DNA of 64,000 nucleotides from Chryseobacterium sp. MEBOG06 (GCF_021869765.1 NZ_CP084580.1:4402001-4466000), one strand, 5' to 3'. Positions 32,496 through 43,004 are shown, counted from the first letter of the stretch. Numbers and translations are program-made. The notes: generated by a model not told the origin, from the letters alone.

Positions 32496-33956
32496 TTAAT
32501 ACTTATCCCAAAATATTTTTGTGGTTACCTTATCTCCTCCAATTTTTGCTGCAGCGGCATTCACATATTTTGCATTTAAAAGATATTCCTGGTCTGAATA
32601 GAACATTCTGACAGGAACTCCTTCTACCAATGAGCCCGCAGGATTTACAAATACCGGGAAATCTAACCTTCTAGTAAAGTTCCAAGCTTGAAATCCTTTA
32701 TTAAACATAGCTATCCAAGACTGTTCTCCTAATGATTTTTTCCAGTTGACAGCGTCATACGGGTTAGCTGCGATATATGCCGTTGCACTAGCATTGTTTA
32801 CCCCATACTCTTCCATCGAAGCTCTGATTGCTGCAGAATATAAATTGGGGGCTGTATCTCCTACACTAAATCCTCTCTGAGCCGCTTCTGCTCTTAAAAA
32901 CATGATCTCTGTATAATCCAGTAAATATCCTTGGGCATTTTCTCCGGAAATAGCATCTGTAAAATGGGAAAAATCATTAAATTCATTTTCAGAACCATAT
33001 TCTCCACCTACAAAAGCTCCTCCAACTTTTGTAAACCAAATATCCCTCCTTGGATCATTTTTAGCATTCATAAAGTTCATCAAAACATCCGAAGGAATAA
33101 AGTCGTTACGTCCTGACTGAATTACATCCTGATAAACAGGGTTAGACAAGAGTCCTGACGGGAAAGTCTGCAATCCAAAATTATCTAATTTTTCTGTAAA
33201 TAGACCTCCATTATAAGCCGCTTCTGCAAAAGTTTTGGCAAGTGCAGGTTCTACATCTGCTAAACTCACTGCTAGTCTAAATTTCAAAGAATTTCCCATT
33301 TTTTTCCATTTAGACATATCTCCTTTATAAATCATATCATTGGAATATCCAGGTGTAGAAATATTCATCATGGCAATTGCAGCATCGATTCTTTTGATAA
33401 GATCTAAATAAATTGTTTTAGCATCATCATAAGGAATTTCTGCATCGCCAGGATTTTCGGCTGTAGCTTTCAATGCTCCAAAATAAGGAATATCACCAAA
33501 AGTATCAACTAAATTGGCCCATGCGTACACATTCACCAATTCTATCATGGCTATATTATTATTCTTTTTAACAGGATCCACTCCTTCGGTGTCCAAAAAT
33601 CTTCTGGCATCTCTTAATGCAGAAAGAACTCCCGGAGAACTTACCGTAGCCGAAGAAGAAGCCATCATACGACTGTAATGATTTCTCGGAATTGGCCTGG
33701 ATACCATATTATAATTACTCTCATCTACATACGTAGTTTCTGCCCATTGCTGAGTAAAAAATCTTGTTATGTTACGGTTTACGCTCGCATTTAATGTCTG
33801 ATTAAGTAAGGCCTGTTCAGCACTTGCAAAAAGTACCCCTGAAGGAACTTCTGTTGGATGTTTTGGATCTTCATTTAAGGAAGTAACATCTCTTTCACAC
33901 GAGGTAAAAGTTAATGTTAATGAAGCAAAACCTATAATTAAAAATAATTTTTTCAT
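32496..33956 (-). CDS. SusD/RagB-like nutrient-binding lipoprotein (pair B)
   Basis: A 486-aa surface lipoprotein. Lipobox TLTFTSCERD (Cys20), then the SusD-like_2 opening TSLNEDPKHPTEVPSG and TPR-like helices (AIAMMNISTPGYSNDMIYKG, MGNSLKFRLAVSLADV). It ends with EYLLNAKYVNAAAAKIGGDK. It forms the lid over the SusC barrel encoded just upstream (3 bases apart). This sub-family is often found with peptide or unknown substrates; no glycoside hydrolase is near, so the substrate is not inferable. Confidence 0.92.
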   Translation of the reverse strand: MKKLFLIIGFASLTLTFTSCERDVTSLNEDPKHPTEVPSGVLFASAEQALLNQTLNASVNRNITRFFTQQWAETTYVDESNYNMVSRPIPRNHYSRMMASSSATVSSPGVLSALRDARRFLDTEGVDPVKKNNNIAMIELVNVYAWANLVDTFGDIPYFGALKATAENPGDAEIPYDDAKTIYLDLIKRIDAAIAMMNISTPGYSNDMIYKGDMSKWKKMGNSLKFRLAVSLADVEPALAKTFAEAAYNGGLFTEKLDNFGLQTFPSGLLSNPVYQDVIQSGRNDFIPSDVLMNFMNAKNDPRRDIWFTKVGGAFVGGEYGSENEFNDFSHFTDAISGENAQGYLLDYTEIMFLRAEAAQRGFSVGDTAPNLYSAAIRASMEEYGVNNASATAYIAANPYDAVNWKKSLGEQSWIAMFNKGFQAWNFTRRLDFPVFVNPAGSLVEGVPVRMFYSDQEYLLNAKYVNAAAAKIGGDKVTTKIFWDKY

Positions 33957-33959
33957 TTT

Positions 33960-36917
33960 TTAGAATTTTAAAGTTACATCAATACCAATATCACGAGTCG
34001 TAGGTAATGATCCTATCGACTGACCTTTAGCAGCCAGACCGTTACCTGTCCCTGTTTCCGGATCTGCATAGGGTAAATTTTTGTGAATAATCCAAAGGTT
34101 TCTTCCCACAATTGAAATTTTAGCATCCCGAATACCGGTATTGGCTAAAAGTGACTTTGGTAAGTTATAACCAATACTAGCTTCTCTTAGTTTCACATAT
34201 GAAGCATCATATACAAATCTCTTATTTGGCATTGCATTGTACCCATCTACACGACCACTTATTCCAGGTTGAGAAGTAGGAGTGGTATTTACATTTCCAT
34301 TAGGGTTAACACCGGGGTATACAATTCCGTTTACTCTATAGTCAGCAGTTTCTTCATACAGACCTGTTGAAATTCCATATCCCATATCTGGTGAAAATAC
34401 ATCTCCTCCTTTTTTCACATCAATAAGAAAGCTAAATGAGAAATCTTTATAACGGAAACTGTTTCTGATACCTCCTACCCAATCCGGGGTGATATTACCA
34501 ATAATTTGGTTGTTATTTTTCAAGTATCTTCCGGTAGTTGCATTGATTACTTTTTCTCCATTGGCATCATATACATAATCTGAACCTACCAAAGCTCCAA
34601 AAGCTTGTCCAACTCTAGCGTTCAGTGATACGTTATTCTGATAACTTGCTAATAAGTAATTCTGAGAATTTCCGTTTAATGCGATAACTTCATTTTCATT
34701 CTTAGACCAGTTAATATTTACGTCCCATGAAAAGTCATTAGTTTTAAAAGGAGCTCCATTTAGTTGTACTTCTACACCTTTATTATCAATCTGACCTGCA
34801 TTTACCAAAAATGTTCTATATCCTGTAGCAGGAGATACTGGTAAATTGATGATCTGATCAAATGTTCTGGTTTTATAAATTGCGATATCGAACCCTAGTC
34901 TGTTTTTGAAAAACTGAGCCTCCATACCAAATTCTGTTTCTTTTGATCTTTGTGGTTTTAGGTTGGGATTAGCTAAGAAATAAGGCTGATCGAACAGACC
35001 TTCACCTCTTGCTTTAAATATGTTGACTAATCTGTAATTTGTCGTGGAAGATCCCACCTCAGCATAGTTTGCTCTTATTTTCCAAAAACTCATCCATGGT
35101 TGTTTCACAAATTCAGATAATATGATTGCTCCAGTTACAGAAGGATAACCATAGCTGTTGTTACCTTTTGGCAGGTTTGAAGATTTGTCAACACGATAGG
35201 TACCATCCACAAACAAGAAATTTTTATATCCAAAAGATGCTGTAGCATATAAACTGGAAGTAAGCCATCTTTCATAATTTTCATCAGGAGGAAGTATTGT
35301 TCTTACTGAATTTGAAATGGCAAATAATCCAGGTTTTGATAAACCTCCCTCAGTGCTCATATATATGTTATCAATAAGATTTCTTCTAACATTTCCTCCG
35401 GCAATACCACTCACATTCAGATCAGTAGTAATATTAAATTTGTAATTAGCGAATAAATCGAAGTTAAGCTCTGTATTTTTTACATTAGTTCTGGCATATC
35501 CCGAGTTTACATTCAGACCTGAAGCACCAAAAGGCTGTGGTAAAGACCCGTTCATTAATCTTTCTTCAATTACCATTTGCAGATCGTCATAAGATAATTT
35601 ACCTGTGATTCCAAAGTTTTTAGATATATCGTATTTCAACTGAGCATAGCTAAATACTCTTGTTCTGTCATCGGACTGATAGTTCTGATATCTTTGAAAA
35701 TAAGGGTTATTCCAAAACTGTGGGGTTCCATTTGTTGGTGAAGTTCTGTTCCATGAAAAATTACTGTTCCCATTATTCGCATAAGCACTTCTTAATGCAG
35801 CTACATCCACATTTGTTTGCCACCATTGTCTGAATCCTGAAATAATATTATCTGAATACCCTGTTTCATTACGTCCTTTTGTGTCTTGTAAAGTTAAAGT
35901 AGTAAAAACTGAAGCATGTAATTTATCTGTAAAATCATGATTAAATTTTGCAGATATGGTATTCTTTCTCAGTTCAGAATTTGGCATTAAGCCATTAGAA
36001 AGCATATTGGAATATGAAAGGGACAAATTGGAAGTTTTATTCCCCTTTTCAATAGTAACGGTATTAACGTATGTAACTGGTGTCTCAAAGAACTTTATAG
36101 GTCCATTTTTAGCAGCAACCCAAGGTGTAGGTTTTCCATAGTTAGGAGAAGAAGGATCATATGAATCCCATTGGTAGACTAAAAGACTGGGGTCAAATGC
36201 AGGTCCATAAGAAGCATCATCCCCAAAGTTGGCATAGTTGTATCCATCAGGAGAAAGCTGACTATTAAATTTGCTGGTATATCCTGCACCATATTTTGAT
36301 TGATATTTCGGGAAAGTAGATTTGTCAATAAAACCAGCTGTAATTCCTGAAGTCAAAGTTACTCCCCAACTGCCGTCATTATTTCCTCTTCCACTTTTAG
36401 TTACAATTAAGATTACCCCATCACTACCTCTCTCACCATATAAAGCAGAGGCAGCTGCACCTTTCAGAACGTTAATGGATTCAATATCTTCCTGATTGAT
36501 ATCAGATAGAAAGTTACCATAATCAAATGAAGCACCTGTAGATATTGATGTGTTATTAACAGGTGAACCATCAATAACAATAAGTGGAGATCCTCCGGAT
36601 AAAGATTTGTACCCTCTGATTAGAAGGTTTGCTGATCCGCCAAAGTTATTGTTTGTATTTACCTGTAGTCCGGCTACCTTACCTGAAAGAAGTGATGCTA
36701 CGTTACCGGTATTAGTTGTTCCACCGGTTAATTCTGCTGCTTTTACTTCTTCTGAAGCATAACCCAGAGATTTTTTCTCCCTCTTGATGCCGAGTGCAGT
36801 TACTACTACCCCCTCAATTTCTTTTGTTTTAAGAGTGTCGTTCTTTTGCTGAGCCTGAGCAACAGCAATAGAGGAAGACAACACCAAAACAAGAAGACCT
36901 GTTGTTAGTTTCTTCAT
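33960..36917 (-). CDS. SusC/RagA-type TonB-dependent transporter (pair B)
   Basis: A 985-aa outer-membrane transporter with signal peptide (to about residue 22) and TonB-dependent plug domain: EIEGVVVTALGIKREKKSLG, GKVAGLQVNTN, ALYGERGSDGVILIVTKSG. A 22-strand barrel follows, ending TRDIGIDVTLKF. It lacks the N-terminal carboxypeptidase-regulatory-like domain seen in many SusC proteins, so the mature protein starts almost directly with the plug. It has its own promoter module at 36940-36974. It forms a SusCD unit with the downstream susD-like gene. Confidence 0.94.
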   Translation of the reverse strand: MKKLTTGLLVLVLSSSIAVAQAQQKNDTLKTKEIEGVVVTALGIKREKKSLGYASEEVKAAELTGGTTNTGNVASLLSGKVAGLQVNTNNNFGGSANLLIRGYKSLSGGSPLIVIDGSPVNNTSISTGASFDYGNFLSDINQEDIESINVLKGAAASALYGERGSDGVILIVTKSGRGNNDGSWGVTLTSGITAGFIDKSTFPKYQSKYGAGYTSKFNSQLSPDGYNYANFGDDASYGPAFDPSLLVYQWDSYDPSSPNYGKPTPWVAAKNGPIKFFETPVTYVNTVTIEKGNKTSNLSLSYSNMLSNGLMPNSELRKNTISAKFNHDFTDKLHASVFTTLTLQDTKGRNETGYSDNIISGFRQWWQTNVDVAALRSAYANNGNSNFSWNRTSPTNGTPQFWNNPYFQRYQNYQSDDRTRVFSYAQLKYDISKNFGITGKLSYDDLQMVIEERLMNGSLPQPFGASGLNVNSGYARTNVKNTELNFDLFANYKFNITTDLNVSGIAGGNVRRNLIDNIYMSTEGGLSKPGLFAISNSVRTILPPDENYERWLTSSLYATASFGYKNFLFVDGTYRVDKSSNLPKGNNSYGYPSVTGAIILSEFVKQPWMSFWKIRANYAEVGSSTTNYRLVNIFKARGEGLFDQPYFLANPNLKPQRSKETEFGMEAQFFKNRLGFDIAIYKTRTFDQIINLPVSPATGYRTFLVNAGQIDNKGVEVQLNGAPFKTNDFSWDVNINWSKNENEVIALNGNSQNYLLASYQNNVSLNARVGQAFGALVGSDYVYDANGEKVINATTGRYLKNNNQIIGNITPDWVGGIRNSFRYKDFSFSFLIDVKKGGDVFSPDMGYGISTGLYEETADYRVNGIVYPGVNPNGNVNTTPTSQPGISGRVDGYNAMPNKRFVYDASYVKLREASIGYNLPKSLLANTGIRDAKISIVGRNLWIIHKNLPYADPETGTGNGLAAKGQSIGSLPTTRDIGIDVTLKF

Positions 36918-36939
36918 ATCAAATTAATTTTTGTGACTG

Positions 36940-36974
36940 TACAAATTTGTAAAACTTTATTAATATCACAAAGA
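36940..36974 (-). promoter_or_regulatory. Promoter module of SusCD pair B
   Basis: On the minus strand, CTTTGTGATATTAATAAAG leads to ACAAATTTGTA, giving -33 TTTG and -7 CAAATTTG about 19 bases apart. The same module, slightly varied, precedes pair A at 41993-42027. The remainder of 36975-37282 is AT-rich DNA with no gene that I can see. Confidence 0.6.
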
Positions 36975-37282
36975 AAAATTTCAAAAAAATATTATATAAT
37001 CAAAAATCACAAACAAAAAGTGATTAAAAAATAATAAAATATGTTAAAAACAACACATTTAACAAAAATCAAATATTTATATACTACATTTTTTTAAGAA
37101 ATAATAACAGTTATTTAAATTGATATTATCTATATAACATTAGCGCAAACATCTATACAAAATACTGATTCTCAATACAGTGAACTAATTTTATTAATAA
37201 AAATAAAATTATCATCATAAAATTACAATGCTGCACATATAGTATTTACCAGAAAAAAGATCTGGTAGTATACCTATTTATA

Positions 37283-37307
37283 CAAAAAAAACCGCCCGAA
37301 GGCGGTT
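37283..37307 (-). terminator. Terminator of SusCD pair A
   Basis: Minus-strand AACCGCC-TTCG-GGCGGTT followed by eight T's: a stable UUCG tetraloop terminator. It shows that pair A and pair B are separate operons. Confidence 0.95.
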
Positions 37308-37338
37308 ATAAAAAATATATTAAAATTTTAAATCTAAA

Positions 37339-38922
37339 TTAGTTTCTCGCCCAGAATGGCGTATACTGATTTTTTGAAAACACATCAGAATTACTAATCC
37401 CTGGAACATTACTTGCATTAGCAATGTACTCAGACAGGGGATACATTAATCTATTTGGTTTCGGATTACTTGCAATAGTAGCAGAAAGCGTAACAGGGAA
37501 GCCTGTTCTAGTATAATCAAAGAAAGACTGCTCTGGATTAACTCCTGTTAAAGCAATCCATTTTTGAGTCATAATTGCCTCAATTTTATTAGCGTCAGAT
37601 CCTGTCCATCCTAAACCTGGAATACTTTGTATAGCAGCAATATAAGTTCCTGAGCCACTCGCCCCAAAGAAACTATAAGAAGCTGTGATACCAGCAGTAA
37701 AATTACCAGCAGCATTTGAGAAAAGACTTGGATATCTCAGAGCAGCTTCAGCCTGTAAGAATTTAGATTCAGCTCTTGTCATGATAGGTCCAGACTTTGC
37801 AGATGTCATATCAATAAGTTGTCTCGTGCTTGTAGGAGTTGTTTTTCCAATAGTAATTCCGTATCCAAATCTGGAGACTGCTGTTCCTGATGGCACTCCT
37901 GGCTGGCCAGGTACGTTTCCTTGTCTGATTCCTAAAACTTTACCTCCAATAAGGTTAAACATTCTGGCTCTTCTTCCATCAACAATTCCATTAAATTTTT
38001 GATAAACAGGGCGTGAATCATTTTCTACGTTCCCGTTCAAAATAATAGCCACGTTTTCAGAGGCTACATTTTCAGAAAAATTGGCCGCCTGAGTACCTGA
38101 AGAAAGAATTACATAAAAGTTTGTAAATGGATTCTGCTGGTCATCATTAGCAGAAGAATATCCAGGATTTTCCAAAACATCTTCATCAATGAAATCAGCA
38201 CCACTAAGTTCTGCCAGCTTTTGATCTCTATAGGCAGCCATACTTCCTGTAACGTTAGACATTCTCAACAGATATCTCAGCTTTAAAGTATTAGCAAATT
38301 CTATCCATTTACTTGTATTTCCATTAAATACAATGTCATTTTCTGGCATTTCACCAGCTCCTGATTCTAAGGTAGCAACTGCAGCATCTATATCAGCAAT
38401 AGAAGCTTTATAAATATCCTCACCTTTATCATACTTTGGAGTCAATAAGTTTTGTCCCTGAAATGCTTGTGAATATGGCATATCTCCATAAAGATCTGTT
38501 AAAATCTGTATGTAATTAGCTTTCATAATCTTAGCCATTGCCTTATGCTGAACAAATTTATTGGTCGGGTCATTATAGTAATTTATTCTATCCAAATTGG
38601 CGATTCCTTTATATAAACCGTCCCAAACATTATTATAAAATATATTGGTCACATTAGGTTTATAATCATCTACAAATGGAGCCCCATATACCAATGAATT
38701 TCCTGCTGTAGCATTCATTACTACGCTACCAAACTTATTTAAACTTCTTCCTTGGGTATAGTAGCATAAAGTAATTCCAGCTGGAAGCATTTCATTCGGA
38801 CTCACCTGATCTAACGGGATATTGTTAGGATCTTCATTAATATCAAGATATTTATCACAAGATACTGTTGTCAAAATCATTGACAGAGATAAAAATACTG
38901 TTGCTATTTTTATAATTTTCAT
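37339..38922 (-). CDS. SusD/RagB-like nutrient-binding lipoprotein (pair A)
   Basis: A 527-aa lipoprotein with lipobox MILTTVSCDKYLDINED (Cys23) and the SusD-like_2 pattern LDINEDPNNIPLDQVSPNEM. Inner helices include MAKIMKANYIQILTDLYGDM and ANTLKLRYLLRMSNVTGS. It ends NQYTPFWARN. It lies 13 bases after the partner SusC gene, so the pair is one operon. It shares family and general layout with the pair B protein, but the two sequences are clearly different, suggesting different nutrients. Confidence 0.92.
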   Translation of the reverse strand: MKIIKIATVFLSLSMILTTVSCDKYLDINEDPNNIPLDQVSPNEMLPAGITLCYYTQGRSLNKFGSVVMNATAGNSLVYGAPFVDDYKPNVTNIFYNNVWDGLYKGIANLDRINYYNDPTNKFVQHKAMAKIMKANYIQILTDLYGDMPYSQAFQGQNLLTPKYDKGEDIYKASIADIDAAVATLESGAGEMPENDIVFNGNTSKWIEFANTLKLRYLLRMSNVTGSMAAYRDQKLAELSGADFIDEDVLENPGYSSANDDQQNPFTNFYVILSSGTQAANFSENVASENVAIILNGNVENDSRPVYQKFNGIVDGRRARMFNLIGGKVLGIRQGNVPGQPGVPSGTAVSRFGYGITIGKTTPTSTRQLIDMTSAKSGPIMTRAESKFLQAEAALRYPSLFSNAAGNFTAGITASYSFFGASGSGTYIAAIQSIPGLGWTGSDANKIEAIMTQKWIALTGVNPEQSFFDYTRTGFPVTLSATIASNPKPNRLMYPLSEYIANASNVPGISNSDVFSKNQYTPFWARN

Positions 38923-38935
38923 ATTTTTTAATTTA

Positions 38936-41900
38936 TTAGAAAGAAACTTTTAAGTTAACACCAAAAGATCTTTGGGATGGATATTGTCCTGTAATAGCAA
39001 TACCTGCACCATTACCGCTTGAATAAGCACTTTCCGGATCAGCATAATTTCTATTTTCTTTAGCATACACAAAGAATGGGTTTCGTGCGAAAAGTCCTAC
39101 ACTCAGGCTATTCACAAAAGTAGATGCTAAAACAGATTTAGGTAAATCATATGATAATGCAATTTCTCTTACTTTAAATGCTGTTGCATCCAAGACCATA
39201 GTTTCTCCTAATGACTGCATAGCCTGTGACGTATAATAGTTAACAACCCCATTATAGTCTGCTGTTCCATTTACAGGTGTATTGTTTGCTACATATTGTC
39301 CATTAACAAGCTGAACAGAATTCGGAACTACATATCCCTGAGATCTGTCAAAACCTGCCGTTTCGTCTGTAAGTCCTGCAAACTGAAGAACGTTTTTCCC
39401 CATTGCTGCAAACTTACCTCCCTTACGGAAATCCATTGTTCCCGAAAGTGTAAAGTTTTTATATCTAAAACTTGTATTAAAGGTAAGGGTGTAGTCCGGA
39501 GTTACTCTACCCATATTTTTAAATTGACTGCCAATAAGTGGAACACCATCTTTATCTACAATAATTCTACCTTGATCATCTCTCTCAAAACTTGTGGCTT
39601 TAAGAACTGGAAAATCCTCTCCTTTTACAGCAAAGACTCCAATACCAAAATTTGCATACGGTATAGCAAGTGGAACTTCAGGCAATCCGTCTGGAAGTTC
39701 AAGTACCTTAGTTCTTGAACTTGCAATACCAGCTCTTAAGTTCCAGGTGAAATCTTTTGATTTGAACGGAGTAGCTCCTAAATCAATTTCAAAACCTTTC
39801 ATTCTTGTTTTTCCAAAATTGTCTTTCAATTGACCTATTCCTGTTGTATTGGAAACACTACCAGTGGTAATCAAATTTTGGGTATCAGACTGATATATTG
39901 ATCCTTCAAGAGTAATACGGTCATTAAAGAAACCTATCTGAACGTTTAAATCAGTAGTATATATAAACTCTGGCTGAATTGTTCTATTCGTTGGGTTTGT
40001 ATTGATAGCATAACCTAGCAGACCATTGTAAGGAAATCCTGCAGGAGCAATCCCAACATTTGAAGTATCATATGGTAATATTGCCGATGTGTTTCCTACT
40101 TTCGTAAAACTTGGTGCAATTTTAATATGATTTATAACCCCTCCCTTAAGCCCTTCAAAAGCTTTTGTAGGAATGAATGAAAGACCTACTGAATAATAAG
40201 GGTATGGTTTATTATGTAATTCGTTATTATAAAACGTAGATAACACGGAACTTTCTTCAATTCTAATGGTAGAGTTTAAGAATAAGTAATCTTTATATGA
40301 TAAATCTAAATTGGCAAACCCTGCAATAATTCTTTGTCTTGTAGTGGTATTCTCAAACCCTAAATTATCCAATACATTAGCCCCCTTTGGATTTCCAGGT
40401 TGAATAAGATTTTTCACATTTCTAATATCATACCAACCTGGAGCAATCAATCCGCTTCCTCCCATTGATCTTGCTGTTCTATAGCTATCCTGGATGTTAT
40501 TACCAATATTTAACTTCAAATTGATATCATCCGTAAGATCATAGTTAAAATTTAACATTAAATCTCCATAATAACTACGTGTGCTTACAGTACGATTTAT
40601 GTAGTAAGAAGCGAAATTAGCATTTTGAGAATAATCCTGAATAGTACCACCATCCAGCACTGTTCCTGTATTTTCATATACCCTGCTAGCAACAAAACCA
40701 TCATCATGGCTGTCCTGACGTGAATTATTTAAAAATACATTACCAGTATAGGTTAAATTAATATTTTTGTTAAAATCATATTGTAACGATAAAATCCCTG
40801 ATAAATAATCATTGGTCGTTTTTTGTCTTGTATGCTCTATCTGATAGTAAGGGTTCTTTGTAAATGCAGAAAGGAACCCATCAATACCCGAATTTCTATA
40901 TTTACGAATATCATTCATCGTTGGTACCTGAAGAACATCACTATACAAGTCGGAACTGGTTTGATCAATAATTTTACTGATATAATTTACCGTTCCATCA
41001 ATTCTTAACTTATCAAATTTTTTACCTGCCTTAAATAAAAAGCTGTTTTGTGTAAGCTTATCCTGATCAACAACAAAGTTATTCTCTACTCTATTTAAAG
41101 ACAATGTAGCATAAGAATCAGATCCTCCAGAGGTAACTGTTAAACCATTCTGTAAAATAAGTCCATTTTTAAAAAATTTCGAAAAATGATTTTTTATAGG
41201 AGCATATTTTTCATAGATAAATTGATTATCTGCCTGTGCAAGTCCTGATGGCATAAGTTGTCCTGAAATTCTAGGATCATCATATGCTGGCCCCCATGAA
41301 GTATTCTCCCAAGGTACATAGCTGGTTCCATTGTAATCTATATCTCCACCTGGATATACTTGTTCTCCTGTAACCCCTTTACCGTACCTAGTCTGAACTT
41401 TTGGAAACATGAAAGCTTGGGTCATCTCAACCGAAGATGTCAAAGTAAATTGTATCTTTTCGCTTTTTGTTCCTCTCTTGGTAGTTACTATAATTACACC
41501 ATTTACCCCTTGTTGCCCATAAAGCGCAGCACCCTGTAATCCTTTAATAACATTTACGTTTTCAATAATATCTGGTGGAAGCTGAGCAAGAATGCTGGCA
41601 CTAGAAATAACATTATCTATTACAACTAAAGCTTGGTTATTTCCTGAAATAGACTTATTTCCCCTGATTACAATTCTACTCGTAGCACCTACACTATTGT
41701 CGGTCTGTGTAATTTGCAATCCAGAAACCTTTCCCGTTAATGCTTGTACAGCGTTAGGAGATGATGCCTGGTTTAATTCTTTGGATCCTACTATTTGTTG
41801 AGCATTAGTAACAGCATCAGCTTTCTTTTTTAATCCCAGTGCCCCTGTAACTACTATTTCTTCGATATTTTTAGTTTTTATCGTATCTCCCTTTTGCTGG

Positions 41901-41965
41901 GCACTAACGATAAAAAACGGCGAAGAAAGTGCTACAATAAGTACACTTGTTGTTAATTTCTTCAT
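38936..41965 (-). CDS. SusC/RagA-type TonB-dependent transporter (pair A)
   Basis: A 1009-aa outer-membrane transporter from ATG 41965 (MKKLTTSVLIVALSSPFF). The open frame extends to 42025 but there runs through its promoter. Signal peptide, then plug: NIEEIVVTGALGLKKKADAV, GKVSGLQITQTDNSVG, ALYGQQGVNGVIIVTTKRG. The barrel ends SQRSFGVNLKVSF. The regulatory-like N-terminal domain is missing, as in pair B. It belongs with the susD-like gene just downstream. Confidence 0.94.
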   Translation of the reverse strand: MKKLTTSVLIVALSSPFFIVSAQQKGDTIKTKNIEEIVVTGALGLKKKADAVTNAQQIVGSKELNQASSPNAVQALTGKVSGLQITQTDNSVGATSRIVIRGNKSISGNNQALVVIDNVISSASILAQLPPDIIENVNVIKGLQGAALYGQQGVNGVIIVTTKRGTKSEKIQFTLTSSVEMTQAFMFPKVQTRYGKGVTGEQVYPGGDIDYNGTSYVPWENTSWGPAYDDPRISGQLMPSGLAQADNQFIYEKYAPIKNHFSKFFKNGLILQNGLTVTSGGSDSYATLSLNRVENNFVVDQDKLTQNSFLFKAGKKFDKLRIDGTVNYISKIIDQTSSDLYSDVLQVPTMNDIRKYRNSGIDGFLSAFTKNPYYQIEHTRQKTTNDYLSGILSLQYDFNKNINLTYTGNVFLNNSRQDSHDDGFVASRVYENTGTVLDGGTIQDYSQNANFASYYINRTVSTRSYYGDLMLNFNYDLTDDINLKLNIGNNIQDSYRTARSMGGSGLIAPGWYDIRNVKNLIQPGNPKGANVLDNLGFENTTTRQRIIAGFANLDLSYKDYLFLNSTIRIEESSVLSTFYNNELHNKPYPYYSVGLSFIPTKAFEGLKGGVINHIKIAPSFTKVGNTSAILPYDTSNVGIAPAGFPYNGLLGYAINTNPTNRTIQPEFIYTTDLNVQIGFFNDRITLEGSIYQSDTQNLITTGSVSNTTGIGQLKDNFGKTRMKGFEIDLGATPFKSKDFTWNLRAGIASSRTKVLELPDGLPEVPLAIPYANFGIGVFAVKGEDFPVLKATSFERDDQGRIIVDKDGVPLIGSQFKNMGRVTPDYTLTFNTSFRYKNFTLSGTMDFRKGGKFAAMGKNVLQFAGLTDETAGFDRSQGYVVPNSVQLVNGQYVANNTPVNGTADYNGVVNYYTSQAMQSLGETMVLDATAFKVREIALSYDLPKSVLASTFVNSLSVGLFARNPFFVYAKENRNYADPESAYSSGNGAGIAITGQYPSQRSFGVNLKVSF

Positions 41966-41992
41966 GTTTATTTTGATTATTTTTTTATTGCC

Positions 41993-42027
41993 TACAAATA
42001 TGTGAAACTTTCTTAAAATCACCAAGT
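41993..42027 (-). promoter_or_regulatory. Promoter module of SusCD pair A
   Basis: Minus strand CTTGGTGATTTTAAGAAAG leads to CACATATTTGTA. It is the same architecture and mostly the same bases as the module at 36940-36974. The stretch 42028-42238 is AT-rich with no gene visible; rnhB's promoter follows. Confidence 0.6.
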
Positions 42028-42238
42028 AAAAGTGTTAATTTTTCATAATTCCACTAAAACACTACAAAAAAAACAATTGCTAATAGCCGATAAAACAACA
42101 AAAAAACACAATATTTAAAAAAAATAAAATCCAATAGAATTATTAATAAAAACAAATAAAACACCTAAAAATGAAATACTTTTACCATAATATAAAAACC
42201 AATTAAAACTCCATAATACCGTTTCTTTTTAAATTCCA

Positions 42239-42246
42239 TACTTTTG
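42239..42246 (+). promoter_or_regulatory. -7 element TACTTTTG of rnhB
   Basis: Exact TAnnTTTG. The transcript would start near 42253, 14 bases before the rnhB ATG. Confidence 0.6.
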
Positions 42247-42266
42247 CAGCATCAAAAAACAACTTC

Positions 42267-42851
42267 ATGGAGTTAATAAAAAACTGGTCAAATCTTTATA
42301 TCGAAGCGGGATGTGATGAAGTGGGAAGAGGATGCTTAAGCGGGCCGGTAGTTGCAGCTGCCGTAATTTTGGATGATGATTTTCAACAAAACCTGGTTAA
42401 TGATTCAAAAAAATTAACATTTAAAACCAGAGTGGAACTGGACAGCTATATCAAGGAAAATGTAAAAAGCTATGCTATAGCAGAGCTCCCTCCTTCCTTT
42501 ATTGATGAGCATAATATCCTTAATGCAAGTATTCATGCTATGCATTGTGCGTTAGACAAATTAGCCATAACACCAGAGCTTATTTTAGTAGATGGCAATA
42601 AATTCCATCCCTATAACTATATTCCTCATCAATGTATCATAAAAGGAGATTCTAAAGTATTATCAATTGCTGCGGCCTCTATTCTTGCAAAAAATTACAG
42701 GGATAAACTTATGATCGAACTTCATGATAAACACCCTGAATATGGCTGGGATACGAACTTTGGCTATGCCACGAAAAAGCATCAGGAAGCTCTCATAAAA
42801 TATGGCCCGACCCAATATCACAGACAGTCTTTCAGACTGAAATATGACTAA
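42267..42851 (+). CDS. rnhB: Ribonuclease HII
   Basis: A 194-aa enzyme that cleaves the RNA strand of RNA-DNA hybrids and single ribonucleotides in DNA. The motif CDEVGRGCLSGPVVAAA gives catalytic Asp17 and Glu18; a third Asp (Asp109) is in LILVDGNKF. The family's KGDSKVLSIAAASILAKNYRD follows, with GYATKKHQEALIKYGPTQYHR near the end. Length and motifs are normal. It is a monocistronic gene ended by a hairpin at 42921-42955, next to the IS insertion. Confidence 0.97.
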   Translation: MELIKNWSNLYIEAGCDEVGRGCLSGPVVAAAVILDDDFQQNLVNDSKKLTFKTRVELDSYIKENVKSYAIAELPPSFIDEHNILNASIHAMHCALDKLAITPELILVDGNKFHPYNYIPHQCIIKGDSKVLSIAAASILAKNYRDKLMIELHDKHPEYGWDTNFGYATKKHQEALIKYGPTQYHRQSFRLKYD

Positions 42852-42920
42852 AAACAGCTCATTATTAATTATTGTATTTCCATAGCTGCATCAGAAATTT
42901 GAATTCTTTCTAAATAACAA

Positions 42921-42955
42921 AAAAAGAGAAGCAATTATTAATTGCTTCTCTTTTT
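42921..42955 (+). terminator. Terminator of rnhB
   Basis: 15-bp perfect stem AAAAAGAGAAGCAAT/ATTGCTTCTCTTTTT with 5-base loop. The IS element begins 10 bases downstream. Confidence 0.93.
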
Positions 42956-43004
42956 GTAATCATATGTCTAGTCCTGAAATAGCCATACATAAAAACAAAT
43001 CGTT

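Noticed and set aside
32496..42025. Polysaccharide utilisation locus
   Set aside because: Two SusCD pairs are present but no glycoside hydrolase, lyase, sulfatase or sugar-type regulator, so carbohydrate specificity cannot be claimed.
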